From Arthrobacter sp. Leaf234 (GTDB taxonomy: Bacteria; Actinomycetota; Actinomycetes; Actinomycetales; Micrococcaceae), in the NCBI RefSeq assembly GCF_001422665.1, contig NZ_LMLU01000009.1:86398-150397 (forward strand): a DNA stretch of 64,000 nt. Reading direction: 5' to 3'. Shown piece by piece: positions 1 through 9,500 of the stretch (the stretch's first letter is position 1; the number at the start of each line of letters is the position of its first letter). The notes under the pieces are model-generated. The model worked only from the letters and a program-made list of their open reading frames with translations. It did no database searches and was not told the DNA's origin. A program made the translations under genes and the position numbers.

Positions 1-843
1 CAGCAATGGCTCTTTGCCGCGATCGTCGCCGCCGTCTTCGCCCTGCAGGTATCCGTCGGACCCGTATTCCTCGGACCGGAGTTCGCGCTCGTCATCGGTA
101 ACGCCGTCGCGTTCCTGATGGGCCAGCGACGCGGTGTCCGGCTCTCCTTCGCCGGGTCGCGACAGCTGACGCCCACGAGCACGGAGCTCGTCTTCGAACC
201 GGCCCGTCCCGTGCGCTTCACCGCGGGGCAGTACATGGAACTGTCCATGCCGCACCGCGGGGCGGACAGCCGTGGCAGCCGCCGCGTCTTCAGCATCACG
301 TCCGCACCCCAGCAGGCCGACGCCGTCACCTTCGGGTTGCGCACCACGGCGCAGGGGAGCTCGTTCAAGAAGGCCCTGCTCGAGCTGCCGAAGGACGCCC
401 ACATCACCGGGACCCTCGTGGGCGGCGACTTCCGCCTGCCGCGGGATGCGTCCGTCCCGCTCCTGCTGGCCGCCGGCGGGATCGGTGTCACCCCCTTCAT
501 CAGCCAGCTCAGGGACATCGCCGCACGCGGGGAGGACCGCGACATCGTGCTCGTGTACGTGGTGCGCAGCGCCGAGGAGATCGCCTTCCGGGATGAACTG
601 GCCGGACTCGGTACGCGCGTGGTGCTCTTCGTCCCGGCCGACGACGGCGTTCCGGCGGTCCCCGGCACCTGGACCCTCGCGGGGAGCGGGCTCTCCTCCG
701 AGGAGCTGCTCGCAGCCGTCCCCGACCTCAAGCGACGCCGGGTCCTGGTCTCCGGGTCGCCGGCGTTCATCGGGGACCTCCGCCGCGTGGTCCGCACCGC
801 CGGGGTCTCCCGGGTGCGGACGGACGCTTTCCTGGGGTACTGA
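1..843 (+). CDS. Membrane-anchored FAD/NAD(P)H flavin reductase, C-terminal part (5' end outside window)
   Basis: The reading frame is open from base 1, so the N-terminus lies upstream. The first ~40 visible residues are hydrophobic (AAIVAAVFALQV, then FALVIGNAVAFLM), which is the end of a membrane domain. A soluble ferredoxin-reductase domain follows: a GQYMELSMP stretch and RRVFSITSAP match the FAD-binding RxFS(I)T-type motif, AAGGIGVTPFISQL is the NAD(P)-binding GGxGxTP motif, and the C-terminus TDAFLGY is typical of the family. It probably passes electrons between NAD(P)H and a membrane acceptor. Actinobacterial proteins joining an RnfD/NqrB-like membrane domain to such a reductase are known, but that N-terminal identity is inference because the region is missing here. 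Confidence 0.75.
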   Translation, partial: QQWLFAAIVAAVFALQVSVGPVFLGPEFALVIGNAVAFLMGQRRGVRLSFAGSRQLTPTSTELVFEPARPVRFTAGQYMELSMPHRGADSRGSRRVFSITSAPQQADAVTFGLRTTAQGSSFKKALLELPKDAHITGTLVGGDFRLPRDASVPLLLAAGGIGVTPFISQLRDIAARGEDRDIVLVYVVRSAEEIAFRDELAGLGTRVVLFVPADDGVPAVPGTWTLAGSGLSSEELLAAVPDLKRRRVLVSGSPAFIGDLRRVVRTAGVSRVRTDAFLGY

Positions 844-940
844 GGCGTGGACCGACCGGGTCCGGCCCGTGCGTTTTCCGACGCAGGCGGCACCTGCTAA
901 GCTCGATGAGTCCCGCACGGGTACGGGAAATCCCGTCTCC

Positions 941-1013
941 GCCTTCGTAGCTCAGGGGATAGAGCGTCTGCCTCCGGAGCAGAAGGTCGTAGGTTCGAAT
1001 CCTATCGAGGGCA
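941..1013 (+). tRNA. tRNA-Arg, anticodon CCG
   Basis: A full cloverleaf can be folded. The acceptor GCCTTCG (941-947) pairs with CGAGGGC (1006-1012) with one G-T wobble. The D stem is GCTC/GAGC, the anticodon stem TCTGC/GCAGA encloses loop CTCCGGA with anticodon CCG at 974-976, and the T arm is GTAGG-TTCGAAT-CCTAT. The discriminator is A1013; the 3' CCA is not encoded (genome reads ACCCC). It decodes CGG arginine codons, which are frequent in this GC-rich genome. Confidence 0.95.
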
Positions 1014-1033
1014 CCCCGGACTCCCACGGAGTC

Positions 1034-1074
1034 AACCGCCGTCGGCCCACCGGGCCGGGGGCGGTTCTGCTTTT
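1034..1074 (+). terminator. Intrinsic terminator after tRNA-Arg
   Basis: Outer stem AACCGCC/GGCGGTT (1034-1040 / 1060-1066), inner stem GGCCC/GGGCC, followed by a T-tract at 1071-1074. It lies 20 nt after the tRNA. Confidence 0.6.
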
Positions 1075-1133
1075 GGTAGGCTCCACTGGACGCGGCCCCC
1101 GGGGCTGCACCAGCACCGACCGGCGGGGGAATC

Positions 1134-1913
1134 GTGGGGACGAAGCGCAGGTCGCGGCATCCGCATCCCCGCGTGGACGCACCTACGCTCCTCACCGTCG
1201 TCGTCCTCGTCCTCGCGGTGGTCGCCGCCGGCTTCATGGGCCGGCTGACGGCCCAGCCGGTCATCGACGCGCCCGTCGCCACCGCCACGCAGGAGAGCAC
1301 CGCCGAACCCACACCAGCCGTGAGCGGCCCCGCGGAACCGGTCCCGGACGCCGAGCGGCTGATCATCAGCGGCGACACCGCGGCGGGTGCGATCCTCCTC
1401 CTCGTCATGATCGGCCTCGCCCTCCTCGTCCGGCTGCTCCTGCGGATCAGGCGGCGCCCGGAGCGTGACGGCAGCCCCGAGCCGACCGGCCTGCAGCAGG
1501 CCGGATCGCCCGGCCTCGTCGACGACGTGCTCCCTTCATGGACCGAGGACGCCGAACGCGCCCTCACGGACAGTGCCGACACCTCGGACGCGGTGATCCG
1601 CTGCTGGCTCGCCTTCGAGGACCTGTGCGCGGCAGCGGGCGTGGGCCGGACTCCCGCGCAGACCACCTCCGACTTCGCCGCCGCCGCCGCGTCCGCCCTC
1701 GATCTTCCGCCCCGGCCGCTCACGGTCCTGAACCGTCTCTACCAGCGGGCGAGATTCAGCGCGTCGGGTCCGCACCCCGACGCCACCGACCCCAAGATGA
1801 CCGCTCCCGGCGCGGCGGGTGCGCACCTCGACGCCGCGGACCGCGAGCTGGCGCTGGCCTGCGTCCGGGCACTGTCCGCCGCCGTCGCAGCTCGCACCGG
1901 TCCTGCGCGGTGA
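1134..1913 (+). CDS. DUF4129-type membrane protein
   Basis: 259 residues from a GTG start. Two hydrophobic segments are visible, at about residues 18-38 and 85-105 (GAILLLVMIGLALLVRLLL). The C-terminal region (~130-250), with VIRCWLAFEDLCAAAGVGR followed by a segment ending in NRLYQRARFS, fits the DUF4129 domain. DUF4129 proteins occur beside MoxR ATPases and DUF58 proteins, as here. The molecular role is unknown; the context suggests a membrane complex assembled or remodelled by MoxR. The stop overlaps the start of the next gene, so the five genes to 5418 form one operon. Confidence 0.7.
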   Translation: MGTKRRSRHPHPRVDAPTLLTVVVLVLAVVAAGFMGRLTAQPVIDAPVATATQESTAEPTPAVSGPAEPVPDAERLIISGDTAAGAILLLVMIGLALLVRLLLRIRRRPERDGSPEPTGLQQAGSPGLVDDVLPSWTEDAERALTDSADTSDAVIRCWLAFEDLCAAAGVGRTPAQTTSDFAAAAASALDLPPRPLTVLNRLYQRARFSASGPHPDATDPKMTAPGAAGAHLDAADRELALACVRALSAAVAARTGPAR

Positions 1914-2386
1914 AGCGCTCGGCCTGGGCTGTCACGGCTGTCCTCGTGGTCCTCGCGGGCGTCTCCGCCTGGTTCTTCGGGCTCGATCCCCGGCACGCCG
2001 TGGTGCTGGTCGGCGCGGCCTTCGCGGCAGGCATCGCCGACGGCCTCCTCGAGGCGGTCGACGTCCCCCGGGCCCGGCTGACGCCACTGCCCGTCCCCGT
2101 CCGTGGCCTCGCGGAGATCCAGGCGCTGGAATTCTCGCTCTCCTCGGCGGACCCCGGGATGCGTGCCGTCCTCGAGGTCCACGGGCTGGCCGCCGACGCC
2201 GCCCGTGCCCGTCCCGACGTGCCGAGGAGCCCGTCCTTCGACGCCTTCGTCGCACAGTCCCAGCCCGCACCCCTCGACCACCGCACCCTGCGCTCCCTCG
2301 CCGACGAGCTGGAGCGGATCGTCCTCTCGCCGCGTGCCACGGATGCCGCGCCGCCGCCCTCGAACAACTCTCAGGAGACCCGATGA
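1910..2386 (+). CDS. Small membrane protein of the MoxR operon
   Basis: 158 residues. I chose the GTG at 1910, which overlaps the upstream stop by 4 nt (GTGA) and begins VKRSAWAVTAVLVV. Two N-terminal membrane segments (about 5-20 and 27-45) precede a soluble acidic tail rich in Ala, Pro and Asp. No family was recognised. Its position between the DUF4129 protein and MoxR is typical of a small variable subunit of such operons. The frame continues far upstream, but that stretch overlaps the DUF4129 gene in another frame and is not credible. Confidence 0.6.
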   Translation: MKRSAWAVTAVLVVLAGVSAWFFGLDPRHAVVLVGAAFAAGIADGLLEAVDVPRARLTPLPVPVRGLAEIQALEFSLSSADPGMRAVLEVHGLAADAARARPDVPRSPSFDAFVAQSQPAPLDHRTLRSLADELERIVLSPRATDAAPPPSNNSQETR

Positions 2387-3462
2387 CCGCAGCAGACACC
2401 GCCCGCAGTTCCGGTGACCACGGACGCCGCATCGGCGCCGACGAGGCAGCCCGCATCGGCGCGCAGGTCATCGAGCGCACCGCCACCGTCGTCGTCGGCG
2501 CCGGGGGCGCCCTGCGCCTGGCCCTCGCGGCCGTCCTCGCGGGGGGACACGTCCTCTTCGAGGACCTGCCCGGACTCGGCAAGACCCTCGCGGCCAAGAC
2601 GCTTGCGCAGGCGCTCGGCCTCGACTTCCGGCGCCTCCAGTTCACGCCTGACCTGCTGCCCTCGGACGTCACCGGTTCGTCGATCTTCAATCCGGGCACG
2701 CGCGAGTTCGAGTTCCGGGCGGGGCCCATCTTCGCCGGGCTGTTCCTCGCCGACGAGATCAACCGGACCTCGCCGAAGACGCAGTCGGCGCTGCTGGAGG
2801 CCATGGCGGAGGCACAGGTCTCGGCCGAGGGCACCACCCTCCCGCTGCGGCGCCCGTTCCATGTCTTCGCGACGTCCAACCCCATCGAGTTCGAGGGGAC
2901 CTACCCCCTGCCCGAGGCTCAGCTGGACCGTTTCATGGTCCGGCTGCGCTTCGGCTATCCCGGCGCGGGCGGCGAACAGGACATCATCGCGCGTCGCCTG
3001 GCACGCCGGCGCGACGAGACCCTCGTGGAGAGCGTGACCACCGCGGACGGACTGCTGGACCTCCAGGCCGCCGTCGAGTCGGTGCTGGTGGACGACGACG
3101 TCATCGACTACGCCGTGCGCCTCACCGCCGCGACGCGCACCCACCCGGCCGTCGAGGTCGGGGCATCGCCCCGCGGCTCACAGGCGCTCGTGCTGCTCGG
3201 CCGGGCTCTGGCCGTGCTCGACGGCCGCGCCTTCGTGCTCCCCGAGGACGTGAAGGAAGGCGCCGTGGCCGTGCTCGCGCACCGGCTCACGCTCACGCCG
3301 TCGGCCTGGGCGCAGGGCGTGGCGACGGAGAAGGTGGTGCAGGACGTCCTCGCCGAGGTCCCGACACCTCCGACCGTGCACCGAGGGACCGTGGATGAGA
3401 CCGTGGACGAGAGCGTGATCGAGGGCGAGATCGAGGGCGGGCGGGGCGCGCACCGTGGCTGA
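2383..3462 (+). CDS. MoxR-family AAA+ ATPase
   Basis: 359 residues. The ATG at 2383 overlaps the preceding stop (ATGA). Visible motifs are Walker A GLGKTLAAK inside LFEDLPGLGKT, Walker B FLADEINR, a sensor-1 ATSNPIEFEGTYPLPEAQLDRF segment and a C-terminal helical lid. MoxR ATPases act as chaperones that activate partner proteins, often von Willebrand or DUF58 partners encoded next door. Here the DUF58 gene follows with an 8-nt overlap, so the two are translationally coupled and probably work together at the membrane. Confidence 0.92.
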   Translation: MTAADTARSSGDHGRRIGADEAARIGAQVIERTATVVVGAGGALRLALAAVLAGGHVLFEDLPGLGKTLAAKTLAQALGLDFRRLQFTPDLLPSDVTGSSIFNPGTREFEFRAGPIFAGLFLADEINRTSPKTQSALLEAMAEAQVSAEGTTLPLRRPFHVFATSNPIEFEGTYPLPEAQLDRFMVRLRFGYPGAGGEQDIIARRLARRRDETLVESVTTADGLLDLQAAVESVLVDDDVIDYAVRLTAATRTHPAVEVGASPRGSQALVLLGRALAVLDGRAFVLPEDVKEGAVAVLAHRLTLTPSAWAQGVATEKVVQDVLAEVPTPPTVHRGTVDETVDESVIEGEIEGGRGAHRG

Positions 3463-4867
3463 CACTCCGGGCGGCCACTCCCCCGGGTGGGCCCTCGCCG
3501 TGATCCTCGCCCTGGTGTGCGTGGTCTCCGGACTGGTGTCGGGACGGCCGGACACCGTGGCACTGGGTGCGCCGCTCGTGCTCCTCGCCCTCGCCGGACG
3601 CAGGGCCCAGGTGCGCAGGACGGTGCATCCGTCCTTCTCCCTCGATCGACGCGGGCAGCAGCAGGGCGGTCGCCTGCGGCTGCTGCTGGCACCACCCGGC
3701 ACCGACTCCGGGACGCCGCGCACCAGCCTGGTCGCAGCCGTCCTCGCAGCGCCCGGCTGCGCCCCCGACGTCCTGGTGCTCAGGGAGGGCGAGGAATGCC
3801 CGGTGCTCGCGGACGGACCGCTGTCGGGCGAGGTCGAGATCCTGTCCTACGGGACCCTCGGTTTCACCCCGGATCTCACGCACGCGTCCGCCTTCCACCC
3901 GGCGCCACCCGTCCGCGTCAGCATCCTCCCTCCCATCGGGTCCCTGCTCGCGCGGCCCGTCTCGCGTCGACTCGTCGGCCTGGCCGGCACGCACGGCTCG
4001 AGGCGTCCCGGGGAGGGAGCGGAGCTGAGGACCATCGCGCCCCTCGAGCCCGGTGACCAGCTCCGGCGGATCGACTGGCGCTCCACCGCGCGCCGCTCGA
4101 CCGACCAGGACCGCCTGATGGTCCGCCGATCCTTCGCCGACGCCGAGGCCTCGGTCCTGCTCGTGATCGACCAGGGACACGACCTGCCCGCGTCGACCTC
4201 CGACTGGTTCGCGGCGGGATCACCCCGGCTGGTGACGGGATCGCTGCACGGTGCCAGGACGGCGGCGGCGACGATCGCGGCCTCGTACCTGGCGGCCGGC
4301 GACCGCGTGGGACTGGACGATCTCGGCGGGACGCGCCGCGCGCTGCGCACGGCCTCGGGCGCCCGGCACCTCGAGCAGATCCGCGCCCGCCTGGCGGCCA
4401 CCGGGGTGGTTCCCCGCCGACGGCGACGGCGCGATCCCGTGCCGCCGCAGGGCGCCGTCGTCGTGGTGCTGTCCGCGTTCCTGGACCCCGAACCGGGACG
4501 CCTGCTGAAGCTCTGGCACGCCCGGGGGCACGTGGTGATCGGGGTCGACTGCGTCCCTGTGCTGGAACGGACCGAGGCCACGCCGGCGCAGGAGAGGACC
4601 GTGCGGCTGACCCTGCTGCGGCGTCGCCTCCTCCTCGAGGACCTGCACCGGGACGGCATCGCCGTGGTGGACGGCTCCGTGGTGGAGGGACTCCTGGCCG
4701 ACCGGGACCGGATGGCAGCACCCCCTGCGGCGTCCGGCACGACAGCTCCGTCCGGTCGGGACCGACCGGCGCGCCAGGCCGATCTTGCGGTCGGTCCCGA
4801 CCTGTCCCTCCCGACCGGCTTCCGCCTCCTCGCCCGCCGTGGCCGCCCTCCGGGGGTGCGGCCGTGA
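3455..4867 (+). CDS. DUF58 domain-containing protein
   Basis: 470 residues from a GTG that overlaps the moxR stop. Two N-terminal membrane helices (about 10-27 and 33-48) are followed by an extended domain. The hallmark DUF58 block PGDQLRRIDWRSTARR occurs at about residues 200-215, followed by a vWA-like segment starting ASVLLVIDQGHDL. DUF58 proteins are standard partners of MoxR ATPases; their biochemical role is not firmly known. The C-terminus (from about 430) is low-complexity and Pro/Gly/Arg-rich. Confidence 0.88.
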   Translation: MADTPGGHSPGWALAVILALVCVVSGLVSGRPDTVALGAPLVLLALAGRRAQVRRTVHPSFSLDRRGQQQGGRLRLLLAPPGTDSGTPRTSLVAAVLAAPGCAPDVLVLREGEECPVLADGPLSGEVEILSYGTLGFTPDLTHASAFHPAPPVRVSILPPIGSLLARPVSRRLVGLAGTHGSRRPGEGAELRTIAPLEPGDQLRRIDWRSTARRSTDQDRLMVRRSFADAEASVLLVIDQGHDLPASTSDWFAAGSPRLVTGSLHGARTAAATIAASYLAAGDRVGLDDLGGTRRALRTASGARHLEQIRARLAATGVVPRRRRRRDPVPPQGAVVVVLSAFLDPEPGRLLKLWHARGHVVIGVDCVPVLERTEATPAQERTVRLTLLRRRLLLEDLHRDGIAVVDGSVVEGLLADRDRMAAPPAASGTTAPSGRDRPARQADLAVGPDLSLPTGFRLLARRGRPPGVRP

Positions 4868-5418
4868 GGTGGCCCCTGGCCGGGGCATGCCGGGCGACGC
4901 ACGTCGGCACCCCCGCGGTGCCGGATCGCCGCGGGCTCGTGCCCCTGTGGACCGTGCGCTGCGCCGCAGCTCTCATCGCCGTCCTCCTCGGCGCCCTCGT
5001 CTGGAACGGGAGCGGCTGGATCGTCCTGCCCGTCGTGGTGGCCGCGGGCGCAGCGATCCTCCCGTCGATCGGGCTCACGGTGCTCACCCTGCTCCTGCTC
5101 GTCGTGGCGTACGCCGTGAACATGCCGGCCGGCTCACCGTGGCTCCTGGTCTTCGCCGCCGGCCTGCACGCGGTCTTCGTCCTGGACCTCCTGCTGGTGC
5201 ACCTGCCGCTGCGCGGCTGGATCAGCCTGTCCGCCCTCCGCCTCCTCGGGGTGTCCTTCCTGCGCGTGCAGGCGGTCGCGCAGCCGCTGGCCGTCCTCGC
5301 GCTGCTCGTCGACGACGCCGGGTCCAGCCTCCCCCTCGTCCTCGTCGGCGTCGCCGCGCTGGTCGCCTGGTGCTGCTGGCTCATCGGACGGCGGCCACCG
5401 CAGCGGTCCCGTCGGTAG
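4864..5418 (+). CDS. Polytopic membrane protein of the MoxR operon
   Basis: 184 residues from a GTG overlapping the DUF58 stop (GTGA). It has about five hydrophobic segments, including AALIAVLLGALVW, IVLPVVVAAGAAI, LTVLTLLLLVVAYAVN and LVLVGVAALVAWCCWLIG. No domain was recognised. It takes the place where a DUF3488/transglutaminase protein often follows DUF58 in other actinobacteria, but no transglutaminase domain is present. The operon ends here; a GC-rich hairpin without a T-tract lies at 5423-5452. Confidence 0.65.
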   Translation: MRWPLAGACRATHVGTPAVPDRRGLVPLWTVRCAAALIAVLLGALVWNGSGWIVLPVVVAAGAAILPSIGLTVLTLLLLVVAYAVNMPAGSPWLLVFAAGLHAVFVLDLLLVHLPLRGWISLSALRLLGVSFLRVQAVAQPLAVLALLVDDAGSSLPLVLVGVAALVAWCCWLIGRRPPQRSRR

Positions 5419-5511
5419 GTCGCGGGCAGCAGGCGGCCCGGGCGGCTGCCCGTGGGGCACCGCCGGATAATGCGGACAGGTGCTGACCGCACGTCGCCGT
5501 ACCCTTGGAGC

Positions 5512-6480
5512 ATGATCGAGACCTCGGCCCGGTTGCTGCAGCTCCTCTCGCTCCTTCAGCTGCGGCGCGAGTGGACCGGACCGGCGCTCGCCCAGCGCAT
5601 GGACGTCACGGAGCGGACCGTCCGCCGGGACATCGGGAAGCTGCGCACGCTCGGCTATCCGATCAACGCCTCCCCCGGTGTCGCGGGCGGCTACCAGCTG
5701 GGTGCCGGCGCGCAGCTGCCTCCCCTCCTGCTCGACGACGACGAGGCGCTCGCCGTCGCGATCGGACTGACCGCCGTGACGGCGAGCCCTGTCTCCGGGG
5801 TCGGGGAGGCGTCCGTCCGTGCGCTCACGAAACTCGAGCAGGTCCTCCCGCCGCGCCTCCGCCCGCGGTTCTCGGGTCTCCGCTCAGCCGTCACGCGTAT
5901 GGCCGCCGCGAGCACGCCGGTGAATCCCGAGGTGCTGACGTCTCTCTCCGCGGCGATCACGGAGCGGCGCTGCGTGGCCTTCCGCTACGACCGGCACGAC
6001 GGCGAGTCGTCCCGCCGCGTCGTCGAGCCCTACCGGCTCGTCGACACCGGCCGTCGGTGGTATCTCGTCGCTTACGACCGCTCGCGCGAGGACTGGCGGA
6101 CGTTCCGCGTGGACCGGTGCCAGAGCGTGCCGGTGGCCCGCGATCGCTTCGTCCCGCGCCCGCTGCCGGCCGCCGACCTCGCCGCCTACGTCCAGCAGTC
6201 CATCACGCGCTCCCCCTACTCCTACGACGCCGTGATCCGCTTCAGCGCACCGCTCCACGAGCTCGAGGCCCGCGTGCCCTCGAGCACAGGGACCCTCGAG
6301 GCCGACGGCGAGGACCACACCCTGCTGAGGGCCGGCTTCGACTCGCTGGATTTCCCGCTGGCCTACCTCGCGAGCTGGGACATCGACTTCGTGGTGCTCG
6401 AACCCCCGGAGATGCGCGAACGCGTGGCCGTCGTCGCGGACCGGCTGCGGCGGTCCGCCGGGGCTGCCACGGAGTCCTGA
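5512..6480 (+). CDS. YafY-type HTH/WYL-domain transcriptional regulator
   Basis: 322 residues. The ATG at 5512 follows a GGAG 5 nt upstream. An N-terminal winged helix (MDVTERTVRRDIGKLRTLGY, about residues 28-48) is followed by a WYL domain at about 140-215, including RVVEPYRLVDTGRRWYLVAY and WRTFRVDR. WYL regulators sense ligands and control stress, repair or catabolic genes. No divergent target is adjacent, so the regulon cannot be inferred from context. Confidence 0.88.
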   Translation: MIETSARLLQLLSLLQLRREWTGPALAQRMDVTERTVRRDIGKLRTLGYPINASPGVAGGYQLGAGAQLPPLLLDDDEALAVAIGLTAVTASPVSGVGEASVRALTKLEQVLPPRLRPRFSGLRSAVTRMAAASTPVNPEVLTSLSAAITERRCVAFRYDRHDGESSRRVVEPYRLVDTGRRWYLVAYDRSREDWRTFRVDRCQSVPVARDRFVPRPLPAADLAAYVQQSITRSPYSYDAVIRFSAPLHELEARVPSSTGTLEADGEDHTLLRAGFDSLDFPLAYLASWDIDFVVLEPPEMRERVAVVADRLRRSAGAATES

Positions 6481-6557
6481 CGCGGAGGGTGGGAGCCGCA
6501 GCCCTCGGTGAACGCCCGACACCGGGCGGACGCGAGGAACTAGACTGGCAGGCAACT

Positions 6558-9500
6558 ATGGCACTGACACTCTCCTACCCCGCGGACCTCCCCGTCTCGG
6601 ACCGCCGGGCAGACATCATGGCCGCCATCGCGGCCAACCAGGTCACCATCATCGCCGGCGAGACCGGTTCCGGGAAGACGACGCAGATCCCGAAGATGTG
6701 CCTCGAACTGGGCCTCGCCGAGAACGGGCTGATCGGCCACACCCAGCCGCGGCGCCTCGCCGCCCGCACCGTCGCCGAACGCATCGCGGAGGAACTGCAG
6801 GTGCCGCTCGGCGACGAGGTCGGGTACCAGGTCCGCTTCACCGGTTCCGTGGGCCGGAAGACGAAGATCAAGCTGATGACGGACGGCATCCTGCTCGCCG
6901 AGATCCAGCACGACCGCATGCTGCGGAAGTACAGCACGATCATCATCGACGAGGCCCATGAGCGCAGCCTCAACATCGACTTCATCCTCGGCTACCTCAG
7001 GCGCATCCTGCCGGAGCGCCCGGACCTCAAGGTCATCATCACCTCGGCGACCATCGACCCGGAGCGCTTCGCCGCGCACTTCGCCGCCGACGCCGCCGTG
7101 GAGAACACCTCGCCCGCCCCGATCATCGAGGTCTCCGGGCGCACGTATCCCGTCGAGATCCGGTACCGGCCGCTCGACCAGCCGCCGGGCGGGCTCGACG
7201 ACGGGGACGGTGGCGCGGACAGCGAGCTCGAGGAGGAGCGTGATCCGCTCGACGCGGTCTGCGACGCCGTCGACGAACTCTCCCTCGAGGCTCCCGGCGA
7301 CATCCTCGTGTTCTTCTCCGGCGAGCGCGAGATCCGCGATGCCGCCGATGCTCTCCGCGCCCGGATCCAGGCGACGCAGCGACTCCGCGGGACCGAGGTG
7401 CTCCCCCTGTTCGCGCGGCTCTCCCTCGAGGAGCAGCACCGCGTCTTCCGCCCGACGGGCAGCCACCGGAGGATCGTCCTCGCGACCAACGTCGCCGAGA
7501 CCTCCCTGACGGTGCCCGGCATCAAGTACGTCATCGACACCGGGACCGCGCGCATCTCCCGGTACTCCCACCGGACGAAGGTGCAGAGACTGCCGATCGA
7601 GCGCGTCTCGCAGGCGTCGGCGAACCAGCGCTCGGGCCGCAGCGGCCGCGTCTCGGACGGTATCGCCATCCGCCTCTACTCGGAGGAGGACTATGCCTCC
7701 CGCCGGCCCTTCACCGAGCCGGAGATCCTGCGCACGAGCCTCGCCGCCGTCATCCTGCAGATGGCCGCCATGGGCGTCACGCGGAGTCCGAAGGACATCG
7801 CGGAGTTCCCGTTCGTGGAACCGCCCGAGACGAAGGCGATCAACGACGGCGTCGCGCTCCTGCGTGAGCTCGGCGCCCTGAAGGACGACGGCAGTCTGTC
7901 CGCCGTCGGGCGCAAGCTCGCCCAGCTCCCCGTGGACCCGCGGCTGGGCCGCATGATCGTGGAAGCCGGTGCCCGCGGTGCCGTCAAGGAGGTCATGGTG
8001 CTCGCGGCGGCCCTGACCATCCAGGACCCCCGCGAGCGGCCGTCCGCGGACCAGCCCGCCAAGCAGCAGCAGGCCGCCGAGAAGCACAAGCGCTTCGTGG
8101 ACGAGAACTCGGACTTCACGGCGTACCTCAACCTCTGGCGGTACCTGCAGGAGAAGCAGGACGAGCTGTCCTCGACGCAGTTCCGCAAGCTGTGCCGCGC
8201 CGAGTTCATCAACTACCTCCGCGTCCGGGAGTGGCAGGACCTGTTCCAGCAGCTGCGCCAGCTGGCCAAACCCCTCGGCATCACCCTGCCCGCGGGACCC
8301 GTGGACCCGGTGGGCCTGCACGAGCAGATCCACGTCAGCCTGCTGTCGGGACTGCTGAGCAACATCGGTCTCTACGACCAGCGCAAGCGCGAGTACGCGG
8401 GCGCCCGCGGGACACGCTTCGCCGTCTTCCCGGGGTCCGCCCTGTTCAAGAAGTCGCCGGACTGGGTGATGGCCGCCGAACTCGTCGAGACCTCCCGGCT
8501 CTGGGCGCGGGTCGTCGCCCGGATCGATCCCCTGTGGGCCGAGCAGGTGGCCCCGCACCTCGTGAAGCGCACCTACAGCGAGCCGCACTGGTCCCGGAAG
8601 ATGGGCTCGGTCATGGCCTACGAGAAGGTGACGCTGTACGGCGTGCCGATCGTGCCGCAGCGGCGCATCAACTACGGGCGGATCGACCGCGAGGTGGCCC
8701 GCGAGCTCTTCATCCGGCATGCCCTCGTCGAGGGCGACTGGAAGACGCACCACACGTTCTTCAGCCGCAACCAGGCCCGGCTGGCCGAGATCGAGGAGCT
8801 GGAGAACCGCCTGCGGCGGCGGGACCTGCGGGTCGACGACGAGACGCTCTTCGAGTTCTACGACCAGCGCATCGGCGCCGACGTCGTATCGGAGCGCCAC
8901 TTCGACGCATGGTGGAAGAAGGCACGCCACGAGTCCCCGGACCTGCTCGACTTCGATCCGGAGCAGCTGCTCGCCGACGACGCCACGGAGCTCGACGAGA
9001 CGGCCTTCCCGACCGTCTGGCACCAGGCGGGGTTCGAGCTTCCGCTCACCTACGAGTTCTCGCCCCTCACCCCGGGCGCGCACGACGGCGTCACCGTGAC
9101 CATCCCTGTGCTGTTCCTCAACCAGCTCGATCCGAAGCCCTTCCGCTGGCAGATCCCCGGACAGCGCGTCGAGCTCGTCACGGCCCTCATCAAGTCCCTG
9201 CCGAAGCAGGTGCGGAAGAACTTCGTGCCGGCCCCGGACGTCGCCCGGTCCACCGTCGCCGCCCTGACGTCCGACTTCGACCCGGCCGGGGACGATCTCG
9301 AGACGTCGCTCGAGCTCGCGCTGCGCCGCCTGCGCGGACACATCATCCCGCCGGGCTCGTGGAACTGGTCGACCGTCCCGGCGCACCTGCTGATGATGTT
9401 CCGCATCGTCGACGCCGACGGCCGGGTCCTCGACGAGTCCCGCGATCTCGAGGCCCTGAGGGAGTCCCTGGCCCCGGCGGTCAGCCGCGCCATCGCGCAG

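Noticed and set aside
5423..5452. Hairpin CGGGCAGC/GCTGCCCG after the MoxR operon as a terminator
   Set aside because: Loop is long (14 nt) and GC-rich, with no T-tract; cannot be distinguished from background GC pairing.
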